A stretch of 45,303 nucleotides of DNA from an uncultured Bacteroidales bacterium (GCA_905235375.1 CAJOLH010000048.1:1-45303); one strand, 5' to 3'; counted from the stretch's first letter, positions 27,887 through 37,276 are shown. Notes: generated from the letters alone by a model not told the origin. Program-made: numbers and translations.

Positions 27887-30800
27887 TTAGAGACTTACGA
27901 CCTGCGCCTTGCCATCGTACTGCACCACGATACCCTTGGCTTCGGGGTCGTAACCCTGGATATGGTCAGCACTGACGGGCACGACGATGAAGGTACGCTT
28001 CTGAAGCATACCCGGGAACTCACCCTCGCGGTCGGAGATGGTAAGCTCCTTCTGGGCCTCGTTGTAGCTGAAGCGGATGTTGGCGAAACGTCCTGCCTCA
28101 TAGCCATAGTTGGTGCCTTCGTCCTCGTAGAGCGTGAAGTCGCCGTCCTGTCCCTCATAGACATAGAGTCGGATGGTGCCGGCAGGCTTCTCGTCGCTAT
28201 ACTGCAAAGCGGGACCGAAGGGGATGATAGAGCCACTGGGCACGAAGACGGGTATCTGCTCGTAGGGAGCGGCGCAGATGCGGGTCTCGCCACCTTCGGA
28301 GGCAATACGACCATCGGGGAAGTTGTACCAGATGCGGCCTTCGGGGAAATAGACATCACGCTGGCGTGCCTTATACTGATAGACGGGGCAAACCATGAAC
28401 GAAGGACCGAACATGAACTGGTAGCCCAAATCGAGCACCTTGGGGTCGTAGCCGAAATCCATCACGAGAGGACGGAGCATGGTGTAGTCGTCGAAATAAA
28501 CCTTGCCTGCCAGCGAGTAGATGTAGGGCATCATGCGATAGCGGAAGTCGATGCAGGAACGGATGACCTTGTAGGCGGGATGTGACTCGGGGGCAATGTT
28601 CCAAGGCTCGCGGAACGGGAACTGGCCGTGTACGCGGTACATGGGAGTGAATACACCCCACTCGTGCCAGCGCACATTGAGCTCGCGCCAGTCGCGAAGA
28701 TCCTCGTTCTCGCGGCCCGTGTCATCGTAAAAGCGTTGTGCAGCCTCGTAGCGCTTCTCGACCGAGAAGCCGCCGATGTCCTGGCTCCAATAGGGTATGC
28801 CGGAGATGGAGAAATTGAGACCAGCCGTGATCTGCGTCTTCATGTCCTCCCAACGGGTGCCGATATCGCCCGACCAGGTGGCTGTGGAGAAGCGCTGCTC
28901 GGCAGCAAATCCGTTGCGCGTGAGGAGGAAGACGCGCTGATTTTCGGGCGAGAAGTTATCTTCGTTGCCAAAGCCGTACTGGTTCCACTTGGCATGGTTC
29001 TGGAGAGCCTGTGAATCGTCAGGCTTGATGCCCTGGCGCTCGATGGCGGTCTCATAGCCTCGCTGACCATCGTAGATGGCCTCGGCATTAACGATCGAAT
29101 AGGCATTGAAATATTCGTCGCTGGAGCCAAGGGCTGTGGGACCGCAGAGCAGTTTGCGATAAGGCAGGTCGGTGCAGTCGCGCACATTGGGCTCGGAGGC
29201 ATCCATCCACCAGGCATCCATGCCGATGGTGGCAAGCTTCTCGTAGAGCTGGCGCCAGAAGACCTTGCGGGCATCGAGATCGTAGGCGTCGTAGAACGCA
29301 TACTTGTAGCCCAACCAGTCATAGAGCGAGTCCTTGATGCTCTGCTGATAGATCTTGCCCATCTGGTCGAGTTCCTTCATGTTGTCGGTGGTGAGGTAGT
29401 ACTTGGGCCAGCAGGAAATCATGATCTTGGCATGCTGAGCATGGATGGTGTCAATCATGCCCTTGGGGTCGCTGAATCGAAGTGTGTCGAAGGTGAATGC
29501 GCCCCACGAGTCGGGACTCCAGTAGTTCCAGTCCATGACGATGTTGTCGATGGGGAGACGGCGGTCGCGGAAGCCCTTGAGGGCATCGAGAATCTCGCGC
29601 TGACTCTTGTAGCGCTCGCGGCTCTGCCAGAAGCCGAAGAGCCACTTCGGCATGATCTGCGCCTTGCCCGTGAGGGTGCGGTAGCCTCTGATGACCTCAT
29701 CGCTATTGTCGCCTGCGATGAAATAGTAGTCGAGCTGCTGCACCATTTCGCTCCAGAAACTCAGCTTGGCCTGCTCTTCGGGAAGTACGGGTGCCAGGGC
29801 GCGCAGTCCGCAATAGGCCTCACCTCCATCGGGAGCCCATTCGAGACGGAACTTATAGCGCTTGCCAGCCTCCATGCGGACGGCGAACTTGCGGGCATTG
29901 GGGTTCCATGCGGTGCGCCAGATGGTCTGGTCGCCCTCGACACCCGTGCCCTGCACATCCTCGGTATAGACATTGCGGTCGTTGATGTAGATCTTCTGGT
30001 AGCCGCTGTAATAATGGCTGAAGTTGTATTCGCCGGTCACACGGGGCACTATCTCGCCTTCGTAGGTCACGAGTGCCTTATCAAGGCGGAACTTGGGGAG
30101 GTTGCGTGCCGAAGCGAGATTTTCGAAATAGATGCTGTCCTCACGGCGAACGAGCGTCTCCTCTCCAGGTGCGGAATAGGTGCCTGTGAGTGCACCTGCC
30201 ACGCCATCCTTGTCGTAGAGTTCAAAGAGTTCAGGCAGCTGGCTGTAGTCCTTGGGGTTGCCAAAGCGCATCAGCGAGTAGCTGTCGATGAGTACGCCGT
30301 AGTTGCGGCTCGACACGATGAACGGGACGGAGACCTTGGTGTTGTACTGGAAAAGCTCTTCGTTCCTGCTCTTGTAGTTCCAGTCGTCGGCCTGATGCTG
30401 GCCGAGTCCATAGAATGCCTCGTCGGCAGGACTTTCGAAGATGACGCATGCCGACCATCCCTTCCAAGTGGTGGGATTGGGCACTTCTGCGGGGCCGTCG
30501 CCATTGGCAGTCCAGACGGTCTGCGTGGCGCTGTAGGGCGCAAACGTCTTGCTGCCCTGGGACTGTTCGGCAAGAATGACCTCACCCTTGAGGTTGGTGA
30601 ACCACACCTGACCATTGCTCTTGAGCACATTGGCCACAACAAAGGCTGTCTTGACCTGCACGGTGTCGCCGCGTTCGACGGTCTCGTACTTGACCTGCTG
30701 GCTCTGTGGCACGATGATGAGCGAAGGACGGTCGGCAAACTTGTCGGTGGCCGTAGCCGTCACACGAATAATCTTCTCGCCCATCACTTCGAGACGAACG

Positions 30801-30937
30801 AGGCGAGGGCCATCGGCTGCGGTCTGTTCGACGCGAACCGTAACCTGCTGCCCCTTCTGACTGACCGCCTTGCCTCCGCAGGAAGTGAGGACAAGCACCG
30901 AAAGAAGCAACAGGGAAAGGAAATGAATCTTTTTCAT
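27887..30937 (-). CDS. GH31 alpha-xylosidase-like lipoprotein with PA14 insert
   Basis: The 1016-residue lipoprotein has a lipobox ending at Cys20 (LVLTSC). The N-terminal beta-sandwich (about 30-240) is interrupted by a PA14 domain (about 240-385; GEYNFSHYYSGYQKIYINDRNVY). The TIM barrel has nucleophile Asp579 in WWMDASEPN and acid/base Asp691 in TWSGDIG, and C-terminal beta domains follow. A PA14 insert in GH31 is the hallmark of the xyloglucan alpha-xylosidases BoGH31A and CjXyl31A, where it helps bind longer oligosaccharides. That supports removal of alpha-1,6-xylose from xyloglucan fragments. It follows the SGNH esterase gene after a repeat-filled gap and ends at a strong terminator. Confidence 0.92.
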   Translation of the reverse strand: MKKIHFLSLLLLSVLVLTSCGGKAVSQKGQQVTVRVEQTAADGPRLVRLEVMGEKIIRVTATATDKFADRPSLIIVPQSQQVKYETVERGDTVQVKTAFVVANVLKSNGQVWFTNLKGEVILAEQSQGSKTFAPYSATQTVWTANGDGPAEVPNPTTWKGWSACVIFESPADEAFYGLGQHQADDWNYKSRNEELFQYNTKVSVPFIVSSRNYGVLIDSYSLMRFGNPKDYSQLPELFELYDKDGVAGALTGTYSAPGEETLVRREDSIYFENLASARNLPKFRLDKALVTYEGEIVPRVTGEYNFSHYYSGYQKIYINDRNVYTEDVQGTGVEGDQTIWRTAWNPNARKFAVRMEAGKRYKFRLEWAPDGGEAYCGLRALAPVLPEEQAKLSFWSEMVQQLDYYFIAGDNSDEVIRGYRTLTGKAQIMPKWLFGFWQSRERYKSQREILDALKGFRDRRLPIDNIVMDWNYWSPDSWGAFTFDTLRFSDPKGMIDTIHAQHAKIMISCWPKYYLTTDNMKELDQMGKIYQQSIKDSLYDWLGYKYAFYDAYDLDARKVFWRQLYEKLATIGMDAWWMDASEPNVRDCTDLPYRKLLCGPTALGSSDEYFNAYSIVNAEAIYDGQRGYETAIERQGIKPDDSQALQNHAKWNQYGFGNEDNFSPENQRVFLLTRNGFAAEQRFSTATWSGDIGTRWEDMKTQITAGLNFSISGIPYWSQDIGGFSVEKRYEAAQRFYDDTGRENEDLRDWRELNVRWHEWGVFTPMYRVHGQFPFREPWNIAPESHPAYKVIRSCIDFRYRMMPYIYSLAGKVYFDDYTMLRPLVMDFGYDPKVLDLGYQFMFGPSFMVCPVYQYKARQRDVYFPEGRIWYNFPDGRIASEGGETRICAAPYEQIPVFVPSGSIIPFGPALQYSDEKPAGTIRLYVYEGQDGDFTLYEDEGTNYGYEAGRFANIRFSYNEAQKELTISDREGEFPGMLQKRTFIVVPVSADHIQGYDPEAKGIVVQYDGKAQVVSL

Positions 30938-30946
30938 AGGAGGGGG

Positions 30947-31010
30947 TATGAGGAGGTTTGAGGGGTAAGGGGTTTGAAAGGGTTGATGGGTTGAAAGGAT
31001 TTGAAAGGGT
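30947..31010. repeat. 9-bp family repeat filling the SGNH-GH31 gap
   Basis: Degenerate GAGGGGTTT / GAAAGGGTT units occupy the 73-base gap almost completely and end at the SGNH stop codon. This is a non-coding member of the same family seen inside GH2, GH43 and GH3. Confidence 0.75.
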
Positions 31011-31712
31011 TTACTGCATAAGGTCTTTTTTCACATAGTCCATCACCTGCTGGGCGATGGCCTTCATGCCAGCTTGGCTGGGATGGCCCCACTGCTTGTC
31101 GATATCGTGGAGTTCGATAAGGGGCAGACCGTAATGGCGGCAGATGACACGCATCGATTCGGCATGTTCGGGCTTGAGCTCTGTATTGAGAATAAAGTAG
31201 ATGCGCGCCATGGGATAGTTCTGCTTGATGACACTGCATAGGCGAGCCATGGCGGGACGGAAGAACCATAAGTCGTTGTCAGTCCAGTTGGCCCACTTGT
31301 AATCGCCGACAAGTTCGCCCGTCCATGAGTCGTTGGTGATGCAGCACGAGAGGATGATGTCAGGATTGCCGAGGTTCTCGACACGAGTATTGAATGAGCG
31401 CGGCTTGTAGTTGTCGTAATTATATCCTGCATAGCCCACGGTGGAACCGCTGTAGGAGTTGTTCATCTCAAGCTTCCAGCCCATCTGGTCGATGACCTGC
31501 CACCACCACGTCTGCTCGACGAGGACGACATCGTTGCCCTTCTGCCGATGAGGACTGTCGGCGCTAAAGTACCACGACTCGTTGTCGGCGGGGGTGAGCC
31601 AACCTTCGAAGGTGGAATAACTATCGCCGAAGATGGTGACGCGCAGCGAATCCTGCGCCTGAGCAGCCAGAGCAATCGCGGTGGCGAGGGCAATCATTAG
31701 TGTCTTTTTCAT
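31011..31712 (-). CDS. SGNH/GDSL-type esterase, exported
   Basis: The 233-residue protein starts MKKTLMIALAT with a signal peptide ending AAQAQ; an ATG six codons upstream is possible but unnecessary. Block I is FGDSYSTFEG with the Ser nucleophile, and a glycine-containing block is NNSYSGSTVGY. The C-terminal HPSQAGM carries the catalytic His, but the usual DxxH Asp spacing is altered (DIDKQWGHP). Such enzymes in polysaccharide loci often remove acetyl groups from glycans. Between GH95 and GH31-PA14 it may deacetylate xyloglucan oligosaccharides, which carry O-acetyl groups (inference). It is likely co-transcribed with GH95, with a 95-base gap containing a TATAG repeat. Confidence 0.82.
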   Translation of the reverse strand: MKKTLMIALATAIALAAQAQDSLRVTIFGDSYSTFEGWLTPADNESWYFSADSPHRQKGNDVVLVEQTWWWQVIDQMGWKLEMNNSYSGSTVGYAGYNYDNYKPRSFNTRVENLGNPDIILSCCITNDSWTGELVGDYKWANWTDNDLWFFRPAMARLCSVIKQNYPMARIYFILNTELKPEHAESMRVICRHYGLPLIELHDIDKQWGHPSQAGMKAIAQQVMDYVKKDLMQ

Positions 31713-31734
31713 ATTCTGTATTTTTGTCATAATT

Positions 31735-31800
31735 CCTATATAAGCTATATTAACTATAAAGGCTATAGTAGCTATATCTATAAAGAGCGTAGCGACTATA
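31735..31800. repeat. 9-bp TATAG-based tandem repeat in the GH95-SGNH gap
   Basis: On the minus strand, units such as ACTATAGCC, TTTATAGTT, AATATAGCT and TATATAGGA run to within about 20 bases of the SGNH start. They are the same type as the repeat at 4071-4123 and in the same setting, between two glycosidase cistrons. Confidence 0.7.
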
Positions 31801-31807
31801 GTTTTCT

Positions 31808-34279
31808 TTAAAATTCCCAGGTTTGCCCATCGGACGACTTCACGTGGAGCTTGCCGGGCACCTTGCGATGGCTGGTAACGTCAAGACGGGTCACCTTGCC
31901 ATCCTTCCACTCCATGCTGAGTTCGTAGCCGCCACGCAGACGCACACCACGGATGTGCCCGCCCTGTTTCCACTGCTCGGGTAAAGCGGGCAGGACGAAA
32001 GCCTCACTTTCGCCCTCGCTGATCCAGCGGCTTTGCACAAGCATCTCCATCACACCAGCCGTGCCTCCGAAGTTTCCGTCAATCTGGAATGGAGCATGGG
32101 CATCAAAGAGGTTGGCATAGGTACCACCGCCGCGACGACGATCCTCGCCCCGATATTCCTCGGGGTGCACGAAGGTCATCAGCTTGCGGAAAATGTGGTA
32201 GGCACCAGCAGCGTCACGAAGTCGTGCAAAGAGATTGACCCTCCAGCCAGCACTCCAACCAGTGGTGCGGTCGCCCTTGATTTCGAGGGTGCGCGCACAA
32301 GCCTTGGCCAGTTCGGGTGTATCGTCCACCGTGATATGATGTCCAGGATAAAGACCGAAGAGATGCGACTGATGACGGTGGTGCGGATCCTTGTCCTCCC
32401 AATCGAAATACCATTCCTGCAGATTGCCCTTGACACCGATCCTATAAGGCAGGAGTTTTGCCAAGGTGGCATCCACCTGCTCAAGGAAGGCGGCATCATC
32501 CTCTTCGCCATCAGAACCCTTCAATCCTTCAGAATCCTTCAGCACCTCCGCCGCAAGACGAACATCGGTGAGCAGTTCACGAATCATCGCCACATCGGCG
32601 GCACCGCCATAGAACGTGGCTCCTTCGAAGCCGTCAGGCAGACGATATTCGTTTTCGGGCGTTGTGGAAGGCAAAGTCATCAGGTAGCCATTCTTCTCGA
32701 CCAGCCACTGCATCAGGAAGCGGGCAGCACCCTTCATCACCGGATAGGCCTCAGCCAGGAACTTGCGATCCTGGGTGAACATATAATGTTCCCAAAGGTG
32801 AGTCGAAACCCAAGCGCCACCAATAGGCCAGCAGCACCACATCGGGCTCTCTCGCTGATAGCCTACAGGATTGGTCATGCACCAGATGTCGCTGTTGTGA
32901 CAGACGAGCCATGTCGGCACACCCTGTTCCTCGGTGACGGTAGCGCCATAGTAGTTCTGTGCGGTGATGGCGCCACTCTTGGGCAGGCGCTTGATCCACG
33001 TCAGCATGGAGTTGTGCATCTCGGGCAGAGCACCGACCTCCGAAGGCCAGTAGTTCTCCTCCACGTTGATGTTGACCGTATAGTTACAGCTCCAAGGTGG
33101 AGTCATGCGTTCGTTCCAAAGGCCCTGCAGGTTAGCGGGCACGCCCTCGGTACGGCTCGACGAAATGAGCAGGTAGCGTCCGTACTGGAAATAAAGTTCC
33201 TCAAGGTCGGGGTTGAAATAGTTCGGATCGTCGCCCAAAAGCAGCTGCTGGTCGGTATCGAGTGTCAGGATGGAATCGGCTGTCTGCCCTAAGTCAAGGC
33301 TCACACGACAGAAGAGACGCTGAAAGTCCTCAAGATGTCGCGACTGCAAAGTCCAATAGTCCTTCTTTACGGCTTCGGCAAGACGCTGGGCAACTGCAGA
33401 GCGGTAGTCGCGACCTTCGGTGACGGGGTTCTTGTAAGGACCATTGTAGCTGGTTACGTTGGTGAGCAGCAGGACGGCCTCATCGCAGCCACTGACCACA
33501 AGGGCGGTATCGTCCTCCACCGTGACGCAGCCCTCGGGAGCCTGGATGCGAAGCTCGGTGCGGAAGTGAATGCCTCGGTTTGCATCGTAATGGAACCACT
33601 CGTCCTTGCCCTTCTCGGGTTTGGTGCTATAGGCAACATAGCCTTCGGTAAAGAGCTTGTCAGGCTCCACCGTTGTCACACTGCCCGGCTGGGGACAGGT
33701 CAGGCGGATGCGCTGGTTCAACGAGGTATTGTACGACTTCAACCTGACCACGATAACCGAATCGGGAGCTGAAGCAAAACACTCGCGCTCGATGCGACTG
33801 CCGTCAGGCATCTCGTAAGTGACATACGCGGTTGCCTTGGCCAAATCGAGCGAACGGGAATAGGATGCAGGCTCGCGGGCTGCCTTCAGGTCGGTGATAA
33901 GCAGGGAACCCAACGGCTGATAGATCTCGCTGTTGTGGCCCTCAATCTTCATGTTCTCCCGCTCTGCCCCCCGATAATCCTCCTTGTCGAGCAAGGCACG
34001 CACCTTCGGAAGGTTCTGGCTGGCATTGGGAGTCCAAGGCGTAAGGTCGGGCTCACCCGTCCAAAGAGTGATGTCGTTGAGCGAAATACGTTCCTCGGCC
34101 ACACCTCCATACACCAGACCTCCAAGTTGCCCGTTGCCGACAGGCAGGCTTTCCTCGAAGTACTGTGCGGGACGGCTGTAATGGAGCAACAGCTTGTTCA
34201 CATCCACAGTTCCCTCGTACTCGCAGGCCGAAAAGCCAAGCACCCCGAACAAAGCGAGAAGGATTACTTGATGTTTCAT
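31808..34279 (-). CDS. GH95 alpha-L-fucosidase-like lipoprotein
   Basis: The 823-residue lipoprotein starts MKHQVILLAL with a lipobox ending at Cys19 (GFSAC). The N-terminal beta-sandwich begins LLLHYSRPAQYFEESLPVGNG, a GH95 signature. The (alpha/alpha)6 barrel has NINVEENYW with both Asn residues of the AfcA-type base site, PENEYRL with the likely acid Glu, and IDGNFGGTAG with the conserved Asp. The intact Asn pair fits an alpha-L-fucosidase rather than the alpha-L-galactosidase branch, in which, as I recall, the second Asn is replaced. The expected substrate is terminal alpha-1,2-fucose, for example on xyloglucan side chains. A short KDSEGLKGSDGEE loop is related to the 9-bp repeat. It is first gene of a GH95-SGNH-GH31 operon. 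Confidence 0.92.
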   Translation of the reverse strand: MKHQVILLALFGVLGFSACEYEGTVDVNKLLLHYSRPAQYFEESLPVGNGQLGGLVYGGVAEERISLNDITLWTGEPDLTPWTPNASQNLPKVRALLDKEDYRGAERENMKIEGHNSEIYQPLGSLLITDLKAAREPASYSRSLDLAKATAYVTYEMPDGSRIERECFASAPDSVIVVRLKSYNTSLNQRIRLTCPQPGSVTTVEPDKLFTEGYVAYSTKPEKGKDEWFHYDANRGIHFRTELRIQAPEGCVTVEDDTALVVSGCDEAVLLLTNVTSYNGPYKNPVTEGRDYRSAVAQRLAEAVKKDYWTLQSRHLEDFQRLFCRVSLDLGQTADSILTLDTDQQLLLGDDPNYFNPDLEELYFQYGRYLLISSSRTEGVPANLQGLWNERMTPPWSCNYTVNINVEENYWPSEVGALPEMHNSMLTWIKRLPKSGAITAQNYYGATVTEEQGVPTWLVCHNSDIWCMTNPVGYQRESPMWCCWPIGGAWVSTHLWEHYMFTQDRKFLAEAYPVMKGAARFLMQWLVEKNGYLMTLPSTTPENEYRLPDGFEGATFYGGAADVAMIRELLTDVRLAAEVLKDSEGLKGSDGEEDDAAFLEQVDATLAKLLPYRIGVKGNLQEWYFDWEDKDPHHRHQSHLFGLYPGHHITVDDTPELAKACARTLEIKGDRTTGWSAGWRVNLFARLRDAAGAYHIFRKLMTFVHPEEYRGEDRRRGGGTYANLFDAHAPFQIDGNFGGTAGVMEMLVQSRWISEGESEAFVLPALPEQWKQGGHIRGVRLRGGYELSMEWKDGKVTRLDVTSHRKVPGKLHVKSSDGQTWEF
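32508..32545. repeat. Degenerate 9-bp family repeat inside the GH95 gene
   Basis: Imperfect units such as CCTTCAATC and CTTCAGAAT encode an acidic/Gly loop (KDSEGLKGSD) between barrel helices. It is more diverged than the other intragenic copies. Confidence 0.5.
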
Positions 34280-34308
34280 GCGTATAAAATAATAATGGTA
34301 TAACGGCG

Positions 34309-34340
34309 CAAATATACAGATTTTTTCAATCAAGTCCAAT
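34309..34340 (-). promoter_or_regulatory. Promoter of the GH95-SGNH-GH31 operon
   Basis: On the minus strand, ATTG (34337-34340), a 20-bp gap and TATATTTG (34309-34316) lie 30 bases before the GH95 start. The -33 element has one mismatch to TTTG. Confidence 0.65.
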
Positions 34341-34470
34341 ATTTCCGCTTATTTTCGCACCATTTTTTTACTTTTATCGGCCCTTTTTTGGTCAATCGGC
34401 AAAAAATGGCAACACTTCAGCGAGGCCATCGAGCAACCAGAGGCCTCAGCACCGCCGTCTGCCGATCACG

Positions 34471-37254
34471 TCAGTGTCTCGAATGTCGCACAAACTGCCT
34501 TGCCGACCTATACAATTCGGGAATGAGGAAGACAGGCGAAGTCACCAGCAGAATCAGCCACCAATCTTTCAAGCTGAGACTTTCGACCTCGAAGAAGTCG
34601 GGCAGCAGATCGACGATGACGAACTGCCCGACTAATATTATTGCAGCCACGAGGACAAAGCCCGGACTATAGGTCTGCATGAAACGCGCACGATTGGTGA
34701 AGAAGTGACGAACCTCGAGCAGCAGACTGCTGTCGGTGCGGTAATAGCGCACATTGAACAGGTTCCACAACTGCAGCACCACAAAGAAGGTGAAGTAGAT
34801 GCCGTGCTCGTAGGCCGACAGGAAGGGCTTGCCGGGGTGTTTCTGGAAATAGCCCGTAAAATACTTCTCTAACGCATCGAGGTTGAAGAGGTCGCTGACT
34901 TCGTCCACATCCGTATGATAGAGCAGTTGCCAAATGCCCACCATCACCACGAAGAAACCCAGTCCACATAGGGCAATGTACCGACCCATCTGACGGCTGA
35001 TGATGTGTTCTCTGGGCGAACGGGGCTTGTCGTGCAGCACCCTCGGATCGGCAGGTAGTGATGACAGGGCTCCTGCGGCAAACGTGTCCATGATGAGGTT
35101 CACCCACAGCATCTGTGTCACATTCAAGGGCGAGTCAAGACCCATAACGGCACCCAACAACACTACCAGACACGCACACACATTGATGGTCATCTGGAAG
35201 ATGATGAACCTGCGGATGTTCCAATAGATGCTGCGTCCCCACAGGATAGCCTTGTTGATTGATGCAAACGAGTCATCGATGATGGTGATGTCGGAAGCAT
35301 CCTTGGCGCGCGAGGTGCCCGAACCCATCGACAATCCCACTTGCGCCTTCGACAATGCAGGCGCATCGTTGGTGCCATCGCCCGTCACTGCCACCACCTC
35401 ATGGTTCTGCTGCAGCAATGTCACCAGGCGGGCCTTATCCTCCGGACGGGCGCGGGCAATGATGCGGATGCGGTAGTCGCGCAACAGTTCGCGAAGGTCC
35501 TTGTCCGAACGGTTGGCAAAGTCGGGACCCTGCAGGGTTTTGTCCAACTCGCCTTCCTTCAAGAGTCCGATCTCACGCCCGATCTCGTTGGCAGTGCCTA
35601 CGGTGTCGCCCGTGACAATAATCACCTTCACACCTGCCACATCCTTGCACTGGTGGATGGCCTCGGCCACGTCGGGACGGATGGGGTCGGCGATGCCCAC
35701 CACGCCAAGGAAGGTGTGTGGCCCGTCGCCCCGCTGCATCGCAAAGCCTAATGTTCGCATGGCCCGCTGTTGATAAGAAGCAAGAAGTTCCTCCACTTCG
35801 CGTTTGGTCACACCTCCTGCTATCTCTTCACATCGGTCGAGCAGCAGTTCAGGAGCACCCTTGATGAAGGTTATCATCTCCGAACCTTTCGCTTCCCTCG
35901 GACGCGACCAGCGGGAGCAACCCTTCGAACTCCTCTCAACCCTCGTCATCATGTATTTGGTTTGAGTCGAAAATGGTTGTTGACCCACTACCTTGGCACC
36001 GTCGCGCAACTGCTGGTAGTCGAAGCCCATCGTGTCGAGCCACATCAGCAGGGCTCCCTCCGTCGGATTGCCGATGGGCGTACGTTCCACGGTGAGCGCG
36101 GCTGTGCTGTTGACGCTGATGCCAAGCGCAAGTTCCTCGCGGTCGTAATCGCCAAAGAAACGATGCTCGACCACCGACATACGGTTCTGGGTCAGCGTGC
36201 CCGTCTTGTCGGTGCAGATCACCGTCGTCGCGCCCATCGTCTCGCAGGCATGCAACTTGCGCACCAGATTGTTTGCCTTCAGCATCTTGCGCATACTCAA
36301 TGCCAGACTCACCGTGATGCTCATCGGCAATCCCTCGGGCACTGCCACCACAATCAGCGTAATGGCCAGCATCAGCGACTCCAAAATGAATCCGATGAAG
36401 GTCAGCGGTTCCAGCTTGTCAGGTATGTCGCTGAAGGCGAAATAATAGCACAACCGTCCCACCACAATCAGCAGGGCGATGGTGAAGCTTGCATACGAAA
36501 TCCAACGGCCCAGACGCTCCAACTGGCGGCTGAGGGGTGTCTTCACCTCCGAACCTTCACGCGTCAGCGCTACGCCACGGCCCTCTTCGCTCTCCATAGC
36601 CGTCTTTTCAACCACATAGACACCGTTGCCTTCGATTACCGTGCTGCCACACAGCACATAATCGGCAGGATAGGCCGACTCTGAATACTTGAGGTAGTCT
36701 TCCTGGTCGGACGTAAACTTGTCCTGATAAGGTTCGCCTGTGAAGATTGACTCATCGACCCTGAGCGCATTGGCAACCACAAGCCGACCGTCGGCAGGCA
36801 ACTGGTCTCCGCTCTCGATGCGGACTACATCGCCCACCACCACATCTATCTTCGGAATGCTATACATCTGAGGGTGTGCATCCCTCCAAGGGCGGCGCAT
36901 CACTTTCACGGGCTGAGTGTCATTCACCCGATTGAGCACGTCGAATTCGCGGTCTGCCTTCACCTCGAAGACGAAGCCCACGCCCGTCGAGAGCAGGATA
37001 GCAAACAGCACCCCCATAGGCTCGAACAGCAGACGCCAGTTGCCCGTGGTCATGATTTCATAACCTGACACGAAGCATGAAAGGAAAAGTGCAATAAGCA
37101 AAATGATGATGAGAGGATCCTTAAACTTCTCAAGGTAGCGCTTCCACAAGGGTTCTTTCTCGGGGTCGGGTATCTTGTTCTGTCCCTTTCCTGCGATGAC
37201 TGCTGGATCATCGACAGAAAGAGCCTTTTCGAGATATTTCTTGCGTTTGTCCAT
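34471..37254 (-). CDS. Calcium-translocating P-type ATPase, PMCA-type
   Basis: The 927-residue protein starts MDKRKKYLEK, placed below a full promoter. The actuator motif TGEP is at 172-175, PEGLP in helix M4 at 306-310, and the phosphorylated Asp349 in ICTDKTGT. The nucleotide domain has KGAPE, the hinge TGDGTNDAPAL, and helix M6 NLIMDT as in plasma-membrane Ca2+ pumps (one Ca2+ site). Ten membrane helices are expected. It exports Ca2+ from the cytoplasm. Residues 441-459 (RSSKGCSRWSRPREAKGSE region) are an insertion in a nucleotide-domain loop just before ITFIKGAPE. It is encoded by the 39-bp element read antisense relative to the copies in GH43 and the sensor. The reading frame is intact, so the pump is probably functional. 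Confidence 0.93.
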   Translation of the reverse strand: MDKRKKYLEKALSVDDPAVIAGKGQNKIPDPEKEPLWKRYLEKFKDPLIIILLIALFLSCFVSGYEIMTTGNWRLLFEPMGVLFAILLSTGVGFVFEVKADREFDVLNRVNDTQPVKVMRRPWRDAHPQMYSIPKIDVVVGDVVRIESGDQLPADGRLVVANALRVDESIFTGEPYQDKFTSDQEDYLKYSESAYPADYVLCGSTVIEGNGVYVVEKTAMESEEGRGVALTREGSEVKTPLSRQLERLGRWISYASFTIALLIVVGRLCYYFAFSDIPDKLEPLTFIGFILESLMLAITLIVVAVPEGLPMSITVSLALSMRKMLKANNLVRKLHACETMGATTVICTDKTGTLTQNRMSVVEHRFFGDYDREELALGISVNSTAALTVERTPIGNPTEGALLMWLDTMGFDYQQLRDGAKVVGQQPFSTQTKYMMTRVERSSKGCSRWSRPREAKGSEMITFIKGAPELLLDRCEEIAGGVTKREVEELLASYQQRAMRTLGFAMQRGDGPHTFLGVVGIADPIRPDVAEAIHQCKDVAGVKVIIVTGDTVGTANEIGREIGLLKEGELDKTLQGPDFANRSDKDLRELLRDYRIRIIARARPEDKARLVTLLQQNHEVVAVTGDGTNDAPALSKAQVGLSMGSGTSRAKDASDITIIDDSFASINKAILWGRSIYWNIRRFIIFQMTINVCACLVVLLGAVMGLDSPLNVTQMLWVNLIMDTFAAGALSSLPADPRVLHDKPRSPREHIISRQMGRYIALCGLGFFVVMVGIWQLLYHTDVDEVSDLFNLDALEKYFTGYFQKHPGKPFLSAYEHGIYFTFFVVLQLWNLFNVRYYRTDSSLLLEVRHFFTNRARFMQTYSPGFVLVAAIILVGQFVIVDLLPDFFEVESLSLKDWWLILLVTSPVFLIPELYRSARQFVRHSRH
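35885..35923 (+). repeat. 39-bp six-frame-open element, copy 3 (antisense in Ca2+ ATPase)
   Basis: It is 37/39 identical to the GH43 copy, but the host gene reads the opposite strand, giving GCSRWSRPREAKG. It is flanked by CTTCGAACTCCTC, a 9-bp family tail. The insertion lies in the ATPase nucleotide-binding domain. Confidence 0.88.
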
Positions 37255-37276
37255 TCTATTCGACTGTTTTCGGCCG

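Noticed and set aside
34340..34470. Intrinsic terminator after the Ca2+ ATPase
   Set aside because: A GAGGCC / GGCCTC hairpin exists, but no T-run follows at the right distance, so I did not call it.
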